A stretch of DNA of 64,000 bases, from assembly GCA_964462675.1 (NCBI GenBank), contig CAYWYS010000003.1, positions 1 through 64,000 of the forward strand. Direction: 5' to 3'. The stretch's first letter is position 1, and every line of letters begins with the position of its first letter. The notes under the pieces are model-generated. The model was not told the DNA's origin. It did no database searches and was given only the letters and a program-made list of their open reading frames with translations. A program made the position numbers and the translations under genes. This DNA comes from XN24 sp964462675. GTDB lineage: Bacteria; Pseudomonadota; Gammaproteobacteria; Steroidobacterales; XN24. This document shows, piece by piece, positions 9,924 to 18,306 of this stretch.

Positions 9924-10364
9924 TCAGGCCCTCCTCAGGCGATTCATCCGGGTGCCCAGGGCGAAACCTGCCCAGGCGGCAACAAGCCATGCGCTCGCCG
10001 ACAACAGCACGTTCAGACCGGCCGGGCCGAGCTGGCCGGCTTGCGCAAGGCCGATGGATTCGAGACCAAAAATCGAGAAGGTCGTGTAGCCGCCGCAGAC
10101 CCCGGTCATGACGAAGTGCCGCTGCCGGGGACCGGCGAGCAGGCGCCCCTCGGGTGCCGCCAGCGCGGCGTAGAAGCCGATCAGCAGCGAGCCCGTGACG
10201 TTCACGAACAGCGTGCCCCATGGAAAGCCGGGGCCGCACCAGGCGAGCATGCCCGCCGAGACCAGCCAGCGCGCTGTCCCGCCGAGTGCGCTGCCGAGCG
10301 CCACCGCGAGGTACAGCGACGCCGCGGCGATTTTCCGCTGCCGCCCCGGCGCTGCGGCGCTCAT
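9924..10364 (-). CDS. crcB: CrcB/Fluc fluoride channel, copy 1
   Basis: This 146-residue, four-helix membrane protein carries the Fluc signature: GSALGGTARW, FPWGTLFVNVTGSLLIGF with the conserved Asn, and GGYTTFSIF holding both pore phenylalanines (F96 and F99). Fluc channels export fluoride as antiparallel dimers. ATG 10364 is chosen because it overlaps the TGA of the upstream crcB copy (ATGA). A longer open frame upstream is only a shadow of that gene. It may pair with copy 2. Confidence 0.92.
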   Translation of the reverse strand: MSAAAPGRQRKIAAASLYLAVALGSALGGTARWLVSAGMLAWCGPGFPWGTLFVNVTGSLLIGFYAALAAPEGRLLAGPRQRHFVMTGVCGGYTTFSIFGLESIGLAQAGQLGPAGLNVLLSASAWLVAAWAGFALGTRMNRLRRA

Positions 10365-10750
10365 GACGCGCCCACCAGCCGGCCGCCGACGAACAGCCCG
10401 AAACCGGCAGCCGCGAGGCAGGCGCCGAGCGACAGCACGACATTGCCGGTCGCCCGCCTGGGCTCGCCCGCCTGGGCCAGCACCAGCGTCTGCAGGCTGA
10501 ACGAGGACACCGTGGTATAGCTGCCGAGAAACCCGACCACGGCGAGATGCCAGAGCGCAGCGGCATAGCCCCCCGCCCCGCCCGCGGTAGCGGCGACCGC
10601 GAAACCGATCAACAGCGTGCCGCTCGCGTTGACCGCCAGCGTGCCCCAGGGAAAGGTCTCGCCGACGCGCCGGCCGACGAATCCGGACAGCCAGAACCGC
10701 GCCATGCCGCCGAGTGCACTGCCGACGAACACGAGCAGCGCCTCGGTCAT
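10361..10750 (-). CDS. crcB: CrcB/Fluc fluoride channel, copy 2 (Phe to Val)
   Basis: This 129-residue homologue of copy 1 keeps GSALGGMARFW and FPWGTLAVNASGTLLIGF, but its pore motif reads GSYTTVSSFS: the first of the two pore phenylalanines is Val (V81), the second (F84) is kept. Two overlapping, diverged crcB genes suggest an obligate heterodimer in which only one pore may conduct well, as inferred for paired crcB genes in other bacteria. It starts 12 bases after the TerB-like gene. No fluoride riboswitch is visible immediately upstream. Confidence 0.92.
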   Translation of the reverse strand: MTEALLVFVGSALGGMARFWLSGFVGRRVGETFPWGTLAVNASGTLLIGFAVAATAGGAGGYAAALWHLAVVGFLGSYTTVSSFSLQTLVLAQAGEPRRATGNVVLSLGACLAAAGFGLFVGGRLVGAS

Positions 10751-10762
10751 GCCGGCGCGCGC

Positions 10763-11698
10763 CTAGGCCGACTCGGCCAGGGCGACCACGGTCGAGAACA
10801 AGCCCAGGCCAATGTACCTCTGGCAAACGAATTCCGCATAGCGCGGCGAGTGGAAGCGCCCGGCCGAGAACACGCGCCCGCCGCGCAACACCTTCTCTTC
10901 CCGTCCGGGCAACAGCGTGCGGACGGCTTCGATCTGCTGCTCGCTCTGCGGCACGATCAGCACCTCATGCATGTCGAACTCGGCCTCGGCCCCCGCGATA
11001 TATTGCGCCAGCATGCCGTTCACTTCCTCGAGCGCGACGGACTCCTGCCAGGTGACCCGCGCGTCCGACTCGGCGAGCAGTTGCAGCACGTCGCGCAGCT
11101 GGCCCACCTGGGTCTCCGGCGGGCGCAGCTTGAGGTATTCCTTGACGCTCCTGCGCAGCGTGATCAGGTCCGCCTGGGGCTCAGTGTCGGCGGCCCCGGG
11201 CGCCGGGAGGCGCCACTCGCGCGCGAAATCCCGGATCAGTTCCGCTTCCCGCTCGTCGATATGACCGTCGACCGAGGCCAGCTGGTGCAGCACCCGGAGA
11301 ATCTGCTCGGCACCCTTTGGCTGCACGAACTGCCTGATCAGGTCGGCGGACTCCCTGCGTTCCAGTTTCAGGGCGCGCATGAACAGGCGACGAAAACCAC
11401 GATCGCGAAGTTCCGCGACCCACAGGCCACTGCCGATCAGCACGAACACGGTGGCAGTAACGATACTGATGGCCGTCTTGGCCGCGCCCGCCGTGCTGTG
11501 ATCGATCAGCATGAACAGGATCAGGAATGGAATTGCGTTGAACAGCCCCAGCAGTGCCGCGGCGATCGACACGCTGTCGGCGACCTCGCGCACCATGCGC
11601 CGCTTCCACAGCTTGTTGATGACCAGGTAGTTGCTGACCAGCGCCAGGATCAGCCCGATCGCCACGAGGAATTCCACGAAGCCGAGAAACACTGTCAC
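10763..11698 (-). CDS. Membrane protein with TerB-like domain
   Basis: The 311-residue product has two N-terminal transmembrane stretches (about 1-25 and 45-85), then a soluble part whose QILRVLHQLASVDGHIDEREAELIRDFA resembles the acidic helical core of TerB/DUF533 proteins. GTG 11698 is preferred because GGAGG lies six bases before it; the frame continues upstream without a better start. It lies between a sugar-kinase gene (31 bases upstream) and the crcB pair, all on the same strand. Function unknown; a stress-linked metal- or ion-response role is conjecture. Confidence 0.6.
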   Translation of the reverse strand: MTVFLGFVEFLVAIGLILALVSNYLVINKLWKRRMVREVADSVSIAAALLGLFNAIPFLILFMLIDHSTAGAAKTAISIVTATVFVLIGSGLWVAELRDRGFRRLFMRALKLERRESADLIRQFVQPKGAEQILRVLHQLASVDGHIDEREAELIRDFAREWRLPAPGAADTEPQADLITLRRSVKEYLKLRPPETQVGQLRDVLQLLAESDARVTWQESVALEEVNGMLAQYIAGAEAEFDMHEVLIVPQSEQQIEAVRTLLPGREEKVLRGGRVFSAGRFHSPRYAEFVCQRYIGLGLFSTVVALAESA

Positions 11699-11729
11699 TG
11701 GGAACCTCCGGGGAAATTCTGGGCGAAGG

Positions 11730-13196
11730 CTAGGCGCGCGCGCCGGGGACCACAAGTCCCGGCAGCGCCGACGTCAGCGCCACGCGCCACCGTTCGAAGC
11801 GCTCCTGCAGCCGCGAATTCGGCCGGGGCACATAGCGGGCGGCCGCCTCGTGCCCGGCGATCGCCGGGCAACCGAGCAGCCAGGCGATGCCGCGCGCCGT
11901 CGCCTCGATGTCGGCCGGCCGCTCGACCGGCAGGCCGCTCAGGTCGGCGAGGCGCTGGCAGACGCCGTCGAACCGCGCGATCCCGCCGCTGGCGACGATC
12001 CGCTGCACGTCACCCGGCAGCCCGGACGCAGCGCAGGTCGCCGCGATGTTGAGCTGCAACAGGAACACGATGCTCTCGAGCACGGCGACGGCCTGCTCTG
12101 CCAGGCTGCCGTCTCCGGTGAACAGGATCGGGCAGTCGGCGACCCAGAGGGGCGCGCCCAGCCCGCCGACGCCGTTGATGAACAACGGCGGCTCGTCGAT
12201 GTCGCGCAGCCAGCCCGCCGCGCCCGCAAGCAGGGTTTCGACCGGCACGTCGCGGGTCCTCGCCAGCCAATCCAGGGCCGCCCCGGCGCCGTTGACCGTA
12301 CCCTCGAGCACGCCGATCGTCTGCGCCGCGTCCTGCCATGCCACGCTTTGCAGCAGGCCCGCCACAACCGGCGGCTTGCCGGTCACCACGCGCTGCACGA
12401 AGGCGCCGGTGCCGATGTTGACGAACAGGGTCCGCTCGTCGGGCCGCCCCCAAGCGAACAGCGAGGCCGGCTGATCGCCGGTCACGACCGCCAGCGGGAT
12501 GTGCCGCTGGCCGGCGCGCAGGGTCCCGAAGGCATGGCGGCTCGGCACGCAGCGGGGCAGGCAGGCCAGCGGGATCCCGCAAGCCAGGACCATCTCCGCG
12601 GACCAGTCGCGCCGCTGCAAATCCCATAGCAGCGTGCGCGAGGCGTTGGCGGGATCGACCAGCATCGGACGCTCGTCGAGCAGGCGGTACAGCACAAAGC
12701 TCGCCAGCGGTCCGCAGCAGAGCCGCTCCGCCGCCAGCGCCCGCCGCACCTCGGGGAGGTGGTCGACGCACCAGCGCAGCTTGCTGGCGCCGTAGTGCGG
12801 CGAGGCCACCAGCCCGGTGATCTCTCTCAGCCGCTCCGGATCAAAGGCCTGTGCGGCCAGCCAGTCGGCGTTGCGCCGATCCTGCCAGGACAGCACCGGC
12901 GACAAAGCGGCACCGGTCACGCGATCCCAGCAGACGATACTCGAGCGCTGGATCGCGAGGCCCGCCACCGCGAACTCGCGCCCGGCCATCCCCGGCGTCC
13001 CGAGGACAGCATCGATCGCCGCGCGCAGCGTGCCGAGCAATTCCTCCGCGTCGTGCTCCACCCAGCCGGGACGCAGCCGCCGCGTGGCGAGCGGCACCTC
13101 GCTGCGGGCGAGCAGATCGCCGGACGCGTCGAACACCACCGCCTTGCTGGCATGGCTGCCCTGGTCCAGGGCGAGGTAGTGCGGGCCGCGTGTCAT
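11730..13196 (-). CDS. FGGY-family carbohydrate kinase, glycerol kinase-like
   Basis: The 488-residue protein begins YLALDQGSHASKAVVFD, the phosphate-1 motif of FGGY kinases, and has a nucleotide segment FVNIGTGAFVQ and a C-terminal IVASGGIARFDGVCQRLADL. These kinases phosphorylate glycerol or sugars with ATP. The usual glycerol-kinase TT after DQG is replaced by SH, and there are no transport or dehydrogenase genes nearby, so the substrate is open. ATG 13196 starts the conserved domain; an upstream ATG (13232) adds an unconserved extension. Confidence 0.82.
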   Translation of the reverse strand: MTRGPHYLALDQGSHASKAVVFDASGDLLARSEVPLATRRLRPGWVEHDAEELLGTLRAAIDAVLGTPGMAGREFAVAGLAIQRSSIVCWDRVTGAALSPVLSWQDRRNADWLAAQAFDPERLREITGLVASPHYGASKLRWCVDHLPEVRRALAAERLCCGPLASFVLYRLLDERPMLVDPANASRTLLWDLQRRDWSAEMVLACGIPLACLPRCVPSRHAFGTLRAGQRHIPLAVVTGDQPASLFAWGRPDERTLFVNIGTGAFVQRVVTGKPPVVAGLLQSVAWQDAAQTIGVLEGTVNGAGAALDWLARTRDVPVETLLAGAAGWLRDIDEPPLFINGVGGLGAPLWVADCPILFTGDGSLAEQAVAVLESIVFLLQLNIAATCAASGLPGDVQRIVASGGIARFDGVCQRLADLSGLPVERPADIEATARGIAWLLGCPAIAGHEAAARYVPRPNSRLQERFERWRVALTSALPGLVVPGARA

Positions 13197-13271
13197 GCGC
13201 TCAGGAGACACGCACCCGGCGGGGCCCGTCAACCGCCCACCGCGAGCGCGGGCGGCGGCACGCGCCGTGCT

Positions 13272-13979
13272 TCAGCGCGGCCGCATGCGGGCCGCCCCGC
13301 TCCTGACGCCCTCGGACAGCGCAAGCTCGAGCTCGGCCAGCCCAGTGTCCAGCGTGATCTCGCCGTGCCGCACCAGTGCGAGAATCGCGCCCGATTCAGG
13401 ATCGCGTAGCTGCAACAGCGGGAAGCGCTCGGCATCCCAGCGCACGCGCAGCTCGCCGGGCCGCGGGCGCGTGACCGTCAATGCGGCGTCATCCCCGAAA
13501 GCCGCGCGCATCGCATCGGCCGACAGCCGTGCCTCGCGCACGAGCGTGCGCCCGGCGCCGGCATCGAGCTCGACCCGCGACAGCGCCAGCGAGCCGCCGG
13601 CGCCGACCGGGATCACGAACATGAAATGATGTCCTTCCCGGCCAGAGATACTCGCGAGGGCTTCGTCGTCGAAGCGCAGCTCGAAACGTACCGCGCCTTC
13701 GTCGTCGAAGCCGCGCAAGCGATAGCGTCCGGCGGGTGCCTCAAACGTGCTCGGCCGGGCCTCGGTGACCAGGATCGGCTCGAGCCCGAGTTCCGCGCTG
13801 CCGATCCAGCCGCGCACCAGCACGGCGTCATGGCGGAGTAACTCCGGCGGTGGCAGGACCCGGGCTGTGGCCGCGTCGCCAGGGGCGATTGTCGGCGGCG
13901 CGCAGCCGCCGGCAAGCAGGAGCGTGCAGAGCGTCGCTGCGACCGGCCGCGTGATGCTGGCCGCCGGGCGGGCGCTCAC
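13272..13979 (-). CDS. Lipoprotein paralogous to the protease C terminus
   Basis: This 235-residue product has a lipobox LLLAGGC. Its C-terminal half (EGHHFMFVIPV.., LALSRVELDAG, LRVRWDAERFPLLQLRDPESGAILALVRHGEI, ELALSEGVRS) aligns closely with the last about 190 residues of the preceding metalloprotease (RHFAFFVPL.., AALERVELAGP, ISWNPERHPVAVVRDRISGQVLAIARSGEL, ELLLSDGVHS). Start GTG 13979 overlaps the protease TGA (GTGA), so the two are translationally coupled. It looks like a free copy of the accessory domain, perhaps a partner or inhibitor. Confidence 0.65.
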   Translation of the reverse strand: MSARPAASITRPVAATLCTLLLAGGCAPPTIAPGDAATARVLPPPELLRHDAVLVRGWIGSAELGLEPILVTEARPSTFEAPAGRYRLRGFDDEGAVRFELRFDDEALASISGREGHHFMFVIPVGAGGSLALSRVELDAGAGRTLVREARLSADAMRAAFGDDAALTVTRPRPGELRVRWDAERFPLLQLRDPESGAILALVRHGEITLDTGLAELELALSEGVRSGAARMRPR

Positions 13980-16375
13980 CGCAGCTCCAGAGGGATCGAG
14001 GCCTCGCTGTGCACGCCGTCGGACAGCAGCAGCTCGGGCAAAGCTTCGTCCGCCACGCCGGCCGGCAGTCGCAGTTCGCCGCTGCGGGCGATCGCGAGGA
14101 CCTGGCCCGAGATTCGATCGCGGACCACGGCCACCGGGTGCCGCTCCGGGTTCCAGCTGATCGCGGTCTCGCCCCCCGGCATCCTCGCGGCATGGATCTG
14201 GTGCCGTGCCATTTCGGTCGCGGCGTCCGGCGCGGTGCCGGCCAAGAGCTGCGCCCCGGCCGGCCGCGCTGCGCGCAGCGTGTAGCCCTGCGGGCCGGCC
14301 AGCTCGACACGCTCGAGCGCCGCGGCGTCCTCGACGGACAGCGGCACGAAGAACGCGAAGTGCCGCTCGCTCGGATCCGCCGCATGCGGCACCGCCGCGC
14401 CCTCGAAGGCGAGCTCGAACAGCACGCGCCCGTCCGCTGTCGTGCCGCGCAGCAGTTGCGAACCACCGCCTTCCGGCAGCACCGGCGGTGCCACCATGCT
14501 GAGCGCCGGGTTCAGCATGACCCCGCGGGAATTCGACGCGCCCCACAGCAGCACACCGTGCTCCGCCGCCGCCATCGCGACGGCACCCGGCTCGCCCGCG
14601 CTGGACGCGCGCGGGTCGCCGGTGCGCCAGTCGAGGATCGCGCGGTAAGTGTAATCGCTGGTCCAGTTCGTCGAGCAATAGCTCATGTAGTCCGAGAAGC
14701 CCTGCGGGCCGCGCAGCCGGTTGCCGAGGATGTCGAAGCCGGTGACGCCGATGTTGGCATTCGGATAGGGATAGTTTGGACCCACGTTGTCCGGGTTGCC
14801 GCAGGGCGTATGTCGCCGGCCCATGTTGTGGCCGAGCTCGTGCGCGACCGTCGCGGCCGCCTGCGGCAGGCGATCGTAGGACAGTGCGCTGCGCGAGGAG
14901 CTGCTCGGCAAGGTCGGCCGGTAGGCGATCCCGGCGATCGGCAGGTTCGGCACCCGCGGCATGATGCCGTGGTAATAGGTGTCCGTCGCGCCTTCCATCG
15001 TCCTGAGCGCCTGGATGTCGCCGAGCAGCTGCCCGATCTGGTCCTGGCTGCTGAGGTCGAGGTCGGTCGAGAACGGGGTGCTGCGCAACTGTGGCGACAG
15101 CGCGCCCGCCGGCAGCCACTGGCGGGTCGCGGTGAGGAACTCCGGCAGGTTCGCCGTCGTGATGTTGCCGGTCATCTCGTTGCGCGTTGCGTGGATCGGG
15201 ATGAACAGCAGTCTCAGCGGCGCCAGCGTGCGGACCGCGATCGCCGCCTGGCCGGCGCCGCGCGGATAGCGGAACGCATCGCGGTTCGCCGCGCTGATTG
15301 CGCCGTCCGGATCGAGAATCGCTTCGACGGCCAGGCCGGGCACGACTTCGTCGGCGCCGAGCAGCAGGTTCCATGTCTGGCTCTCGACCGACAGGTCCGG
15401 GCCGATCGGCACGCCGTCCGGCGGCCCCGAGAGCGTCGCCTCCCGTTGCAGCACGCCGTCGCGGAACAGCCTCAGTCGCACGATCGGCGTCAGCTCGTTG
15501 GTCCGGCCGGCCGTCACGATTACCCGCAGCAATGCGGGCCGGCCGGCCACGGCGTCGATGTCGCCCGCAAAGCTCTGGCTCGCCTGGTTCAGGCGCACGG
15601 CGTCGATCGACAGGCCGAGCGGCGGGAGGCCGCTGGCCGTGAAAGTCACGGGACCGATGCCGCCCACGGTCGCGCTGAGCTCGTTGTGACCGGCCGCCGC
15701 ACCGAGCGTCCACGACGACAGGGCCGCAATGCCGTTCGCGGACGTCGTGGCGGGCGACCCATCGACGGCGCCGCCGCCGGCGACGACGGAGAATGTGACC
15801 GGGACGCCCGGCACAGGGTTGCCAAATGCGTCGCGGACGCGCACCGCCGGCGGATCCGCCACCACCGCGTCGATTTCGCCGCTTTGCTGCAGGGCACTGG
15901 TCGCGACCAGCACGCTTGGCGCAGCCGGCGCGCCGACGCCGACGAATCGCAGCTCCGCCGCCGGGCCCTCGACGCTCGCGAACAGTACATTCGGGCCGGC
16001 GGTCGTGCCCAGCGTCCAGCTCTGCGCGCGGGCACGGCCCTGCGCATCCGTGATCGCCGTGGCGGGCGACACCGTACCACTGCCGGCCTGGACACGAAAT
16101 GACACCGTCACGCCGCTGACGGGCACCCCGTTGCCGTCGATGAGACGCACGCCGGGTGGCGTGGCAACCGCCTGCCCGACCGTGCCGCCGATCTCCAGCG
16201 GCGCATCCGCAAGCAACTGGCGTGACGTGCTGCCGCCAGTGTCGGTGGGATTGCCTCCGCCGCCGCTGCCACCTCCACAGCCCGCCAGCAGCACCGCCAC
16301 CAGCATCGCAGCTGGCCGGCAGAAGTGCCGGGCGCACCGGCGCCTCGGTCGCGCGCGAATGATTTCAGCCAACAT
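13976..16375 (-). CDS. Ig-like domain zinc metalloprotease lipoprotein
   Basis: The 799-residue protein has a signal peptide with lipobox LLAGC, a Gly-rich linker, and two bacterial Ig-like (Big_1 type) repeats around residues 55-148 and 153-249. A protease domain follows, with the metzincin-like zinc motif HELGHNMGRRH (begins about residue 512) followed by TPCG and, further on, a YMSY Met-turn-like segment. The C-terminal about 190 residues are a second domain shared with the downstream lipoprotein. ATG 16375 has CGGAGC just before it; an upstream ATG (16426) adds an unconserved extension. Likely surface or secreted, acting on host or matrix protein. Confidence 0.8.
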   Translation of the reverse strand: MLAEIIRARPRRRCARHFCRPAAMLVAVLLAGCGGGSGGGGNPTDTGGSTSRQLLADAPLEIGGTVGQAVATPPGVRLIDGNGVPVSGVTVSFRVQAGSGTVSPATAITDAQGRARAQSWTLGTTAGPNVLFASVEGPAAELRFVGVGAPAAPSVLVATSALQQSGEIDAVVADPPAVRVRDAFGNPVPGVPVTFSVVAGGGAVDGSPATTSANGIAALSSWTLGAAAGHNELSATVGGIGPVTFTASGLPPLGLSIDAVRLNQASQSFAGDIDAVAGRPALLRVIVTAGRTNELTPIVRLRLFRDGVLQREATLSGPPDGVPIGPDLSVESQTWNLLLGADEVVPGLAVEAILDPDGAISAANRDAFRYPRGAGQAAIAVRTLAPLRLLFIPIHATRNEMTGNITTANLPEFLTATRQWLPAGALSPQLRSTPFSTDLDLSSQDQIGQLLGDIQALRTMEGATDTYYHGIMPRVPNLPIAGIAYRPTLPSSSSRSALSYDRLPQAAATVAHELGHNMGRRHTPCGNPDNVGPNYPYPNANIGVTGFDILGNRLRGPQGFSDYMSYCSTNWTSDYTYRAILDWRTGDPRASSAGEPGAVAMAAAEHGVLLWGASNSRGVMLNPALSMVAPPVLPEGGGSQLLRGTTADGRVLFELAFEGAAVPHAADPSERHFAFFVPLSVEDAAALERVELAGPQGYTLRAARPAGAQLLAGTAPDAATEMARHQIHAARMPGGETAISWNPERHPVAVVRDRISGQVLAIARSGELRLPAGVADEALPELLLSDGVHSEASIPLELR

Positions 16376-16490
16376 TGCTCCGGAGTTTACCGTCCCTGCC
16401 GCGGGGAATTGAGAACTGTGCATCATTTCGGGGGGTTCGCCGCCGAAGATTCATCGGAGTAAGCTCTGGCCACCTTCCGGAGGATCATCC

Positions 16491-16997
16491 ATGTCGATTT
16501 CCATGTACCAGGCCTCGGTGCCCGTGGCCATCCGAGTGCTCGAGAACCTCGCCGGAATCCTGCACAAGGGCGCGGCACACGCTGCGGCCAGGGATTTCGA
16601 TCCTGAGGTGCTGTTTCGAGCGCGCCTCGCGCCAGACATGTTCCCGCTGTCGCGCCAGGTGCAGATCGCAACGGACATCGTCAAGGGTTGCGCGGCGCGG
16701 CTGGCCGGCGAGGATCCGCCGGTGTTCGAGGACAACGAGCGCAACTTCGACGAACTGCTCGCCCGGATCGAGAAGACCGTGACTTACCTCAAGAGCTTCA
16801 GTGCGGAGCAGCTCGATGGCAGCGAGGATCGCACGGTAGTCATCCGGATCCGGGGCGAGTCAGTGACCTTCCACGGGCTGCCGTACCTGCTGCACTTCGT
16901 GCTGCCGAACCTCTTTTTCCACGCCGCGACCACCTACAACATCCTGCGCCACAACGGCGTGGAACTCGGCAAGAAGGATTTTCTCGGGCAGCACTGA
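16491..16997 (+). CDS. DUF1993 family protein
   Basis: This 168-residue protein matches DUF1993: MSISMYQASVPVAIRVLENL at the start, LARIEKTVTYLKSF in the middle and LPYLLHFVLPNLFFHAATTYNILRHNGVELGKKDFLG at the end, where His residues resemble the DinB-like metal site. The fold is a four-helix bundle; biochemical role unknown. It is divergent from the metalloprotease with a short shared promoter region and stands alone. Confidence 0.85.
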   Translation: MSISMYQASVPVAIRVLENLAGILHKGAAHAAARDFDPEVLFRARLAPDMFPLSRQVQIATDIVKGCAARLAGEDPPVFEDNERNFDELLARIEKTVTYLKSFSAEQLDGSEDRTVVIRIRGESVTFHGLPYLLHFVLPNLFFHAATTYNILRHNGVELGKKDFLGQH

Positions 16998-17005
16998 CGG
17001 CGGCG

Positions 17006-18169
17006 CTAGTCGAGGGCGCCCAGCACCCGCTCGACCACGCCGGCCACGTCCGGAATCCAGCGCAGCACGATGACCAGGTCGTGCTGCGCGTCGACGTAGA
17101 TGAAGTGCCCCTCGAAACCGGATGCCAATATGGCGCCCTCCGGCGCTGCGGGAATCCGTTCGCGTCCTGTGTTCAGCCACCAGAGGTAGCCGTAATCGGG
17201 CCGGTCAGGCGCCGCATCGCGCAACGCATCGACCCAGCCGGCCGGGAACAGTCGCTTGCCGCCCCAGTCGCCGCGCCGCAGGAACAGCAGGCCGAAGCGC
17301 GCATGGTCTTCGGTCGAGATGAACAGCCCCCCGCCGAAATGGCCGCCGCCGGACACCGACTGCATGCGCAGTCCATCGAGCTCGATCCAGGAATTCTGAT
17401 AGCCATGCCAGCGCCAGGTCGTGCTGGCGCCGATCGGGTCCATGACGCGGCGCCGGAACACCTGCGGCAGCGGTTCGCGAAACACTTCGAGCAGGCTCAG
17501 CGCCAGCAGGTTCACGCGCACGTCGTTGTACTTGTAACGCGTGCCGGGCGGATGCAGGGGCCGGTTCGCCGGATCATCGCCTTCAGGCCGGTCCGCCCAG
17601 TCAGGCAGGTCCCACAAGGTTCCGGACCAGTCCGACGTCTGGTTCAACAAGTGCCGCCAGGTGATCGCGCTGTTGTGCGGGCCCTCGAAGTGACCGCCGG
17701 CGACGTAGCGGCCGACCGGATCGTCCAGGTCCGCGATCAGGCCATCCGCCAGGGCCAGCGCGGCCAGCGCCGACAGGTAGCTCTTGGCGACGCTGAAGGT
17801 CATGTCGACCCGTCGCGTATCGCCCCACTGCGCGACGATTCGACCGTGCCGCAGGATCATGCCGCTGTCGCCGGCGCGGTCGCCGGTCGGCCCGAGGATG
17901 CGGAAGCCGGGCTCCCGCGGCGCGAAATGCGCAGTAATCACTTCATGCAGGTCGGCGGGCGCCGTGACGGCGACGGAGCGGGCATAGTCGATGGCGGCCT
18001 GCAGCCGGCCGGGGTCGAACCCCGCCAGTTCCGGTGCAACGTTCTCCCAGTCTCCGCGCGGCGGCACGTAGGCCGGCGCATCGGCGGCCAGCGCCGCCTG
18101 CACTGGCAGCGCGGCCAGCACCAGCAGCGCCGCCCACTGGCAAACACTGGCCCGGACTCGTTGAAGCAT
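17006..18169 (-). CDS. Serine hydrolase, beta-lactamase/NylB-like fold
   Basis: The 387-residue protein has an N-terminal signal sequence (LLVLAALPVQAALA). It carries the SxxK motif SVAK (S126, K129), a Tyr in YKYNDVRVN (Y214) and a late EGHFIYVD segment. The layout fits class C beta-lactamase-related hydrolases of the 6-aminohexanoate-dimer hydrolase type, which act on amides, esters or peptidoglycan-derived peptides. ATG 18169 gives a proper signal peptide. Substrate unknown. Converges with the DUF1993 gene eight bases away. Confidence 0.82.
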   Translation of the reverse strand: MLQRVRASVCQWAALLVLAALPVQAALAADAPAYVPPRGDWENVAPELAGFDPGRLQAAIDYARSVAVTAPADLHEVITAHFAPREPGFRILGPTGDRAGDSGMILRHGRIVAQWGDTRRVDMTFSVAKSYLSALAALALADGLIADLDDPVGRYVAGGHFEGPHNSAITWRHLLNQTSDWSGTLWDLPDWADRPEGDDPANRPLHPPGTRYKYNDVRVNLLALSLLEVFREPLPQVFRRRVMDPIGASTTWRWHGYQNSWIELDGLRMQSVSGGGHFGGGLFISTEDHARFGLLFLRRGDWGGKRLFPAGWVDALRDAAPDRPDYGYLWWLNTGRERIPAAPEGAILASGFEGHFIYVDAQHDLVIVLRWIPDVAGVVERVLGALD

Positions 18170-18306
18170 GCGCGACTCTCCCGGCGGCAACGGCGAGCGC
18201 CCATTCTGCCGGTCCGGCGGCCGGAAGTCCCCACCGGACGGATGCCGGATCTCCGGGCAGCGCGCGGCCCGCCCGGCTGAAGCGCCGAGCGGGCCGCTGC
18301 CGGCGA

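Noticed and set aside
10751..10762. Fluoride riboswitch expected before crcB
   Set aside because: Only 12 bases separate crcB copy 2 from the upstream gene, too short for the aptamer.
14009..16102. 697-residue frame opposite the metalloprotease
   Set aside because: No recognisable motifs and fully antisense to a protein with Ig-like and zinc-protease domains.
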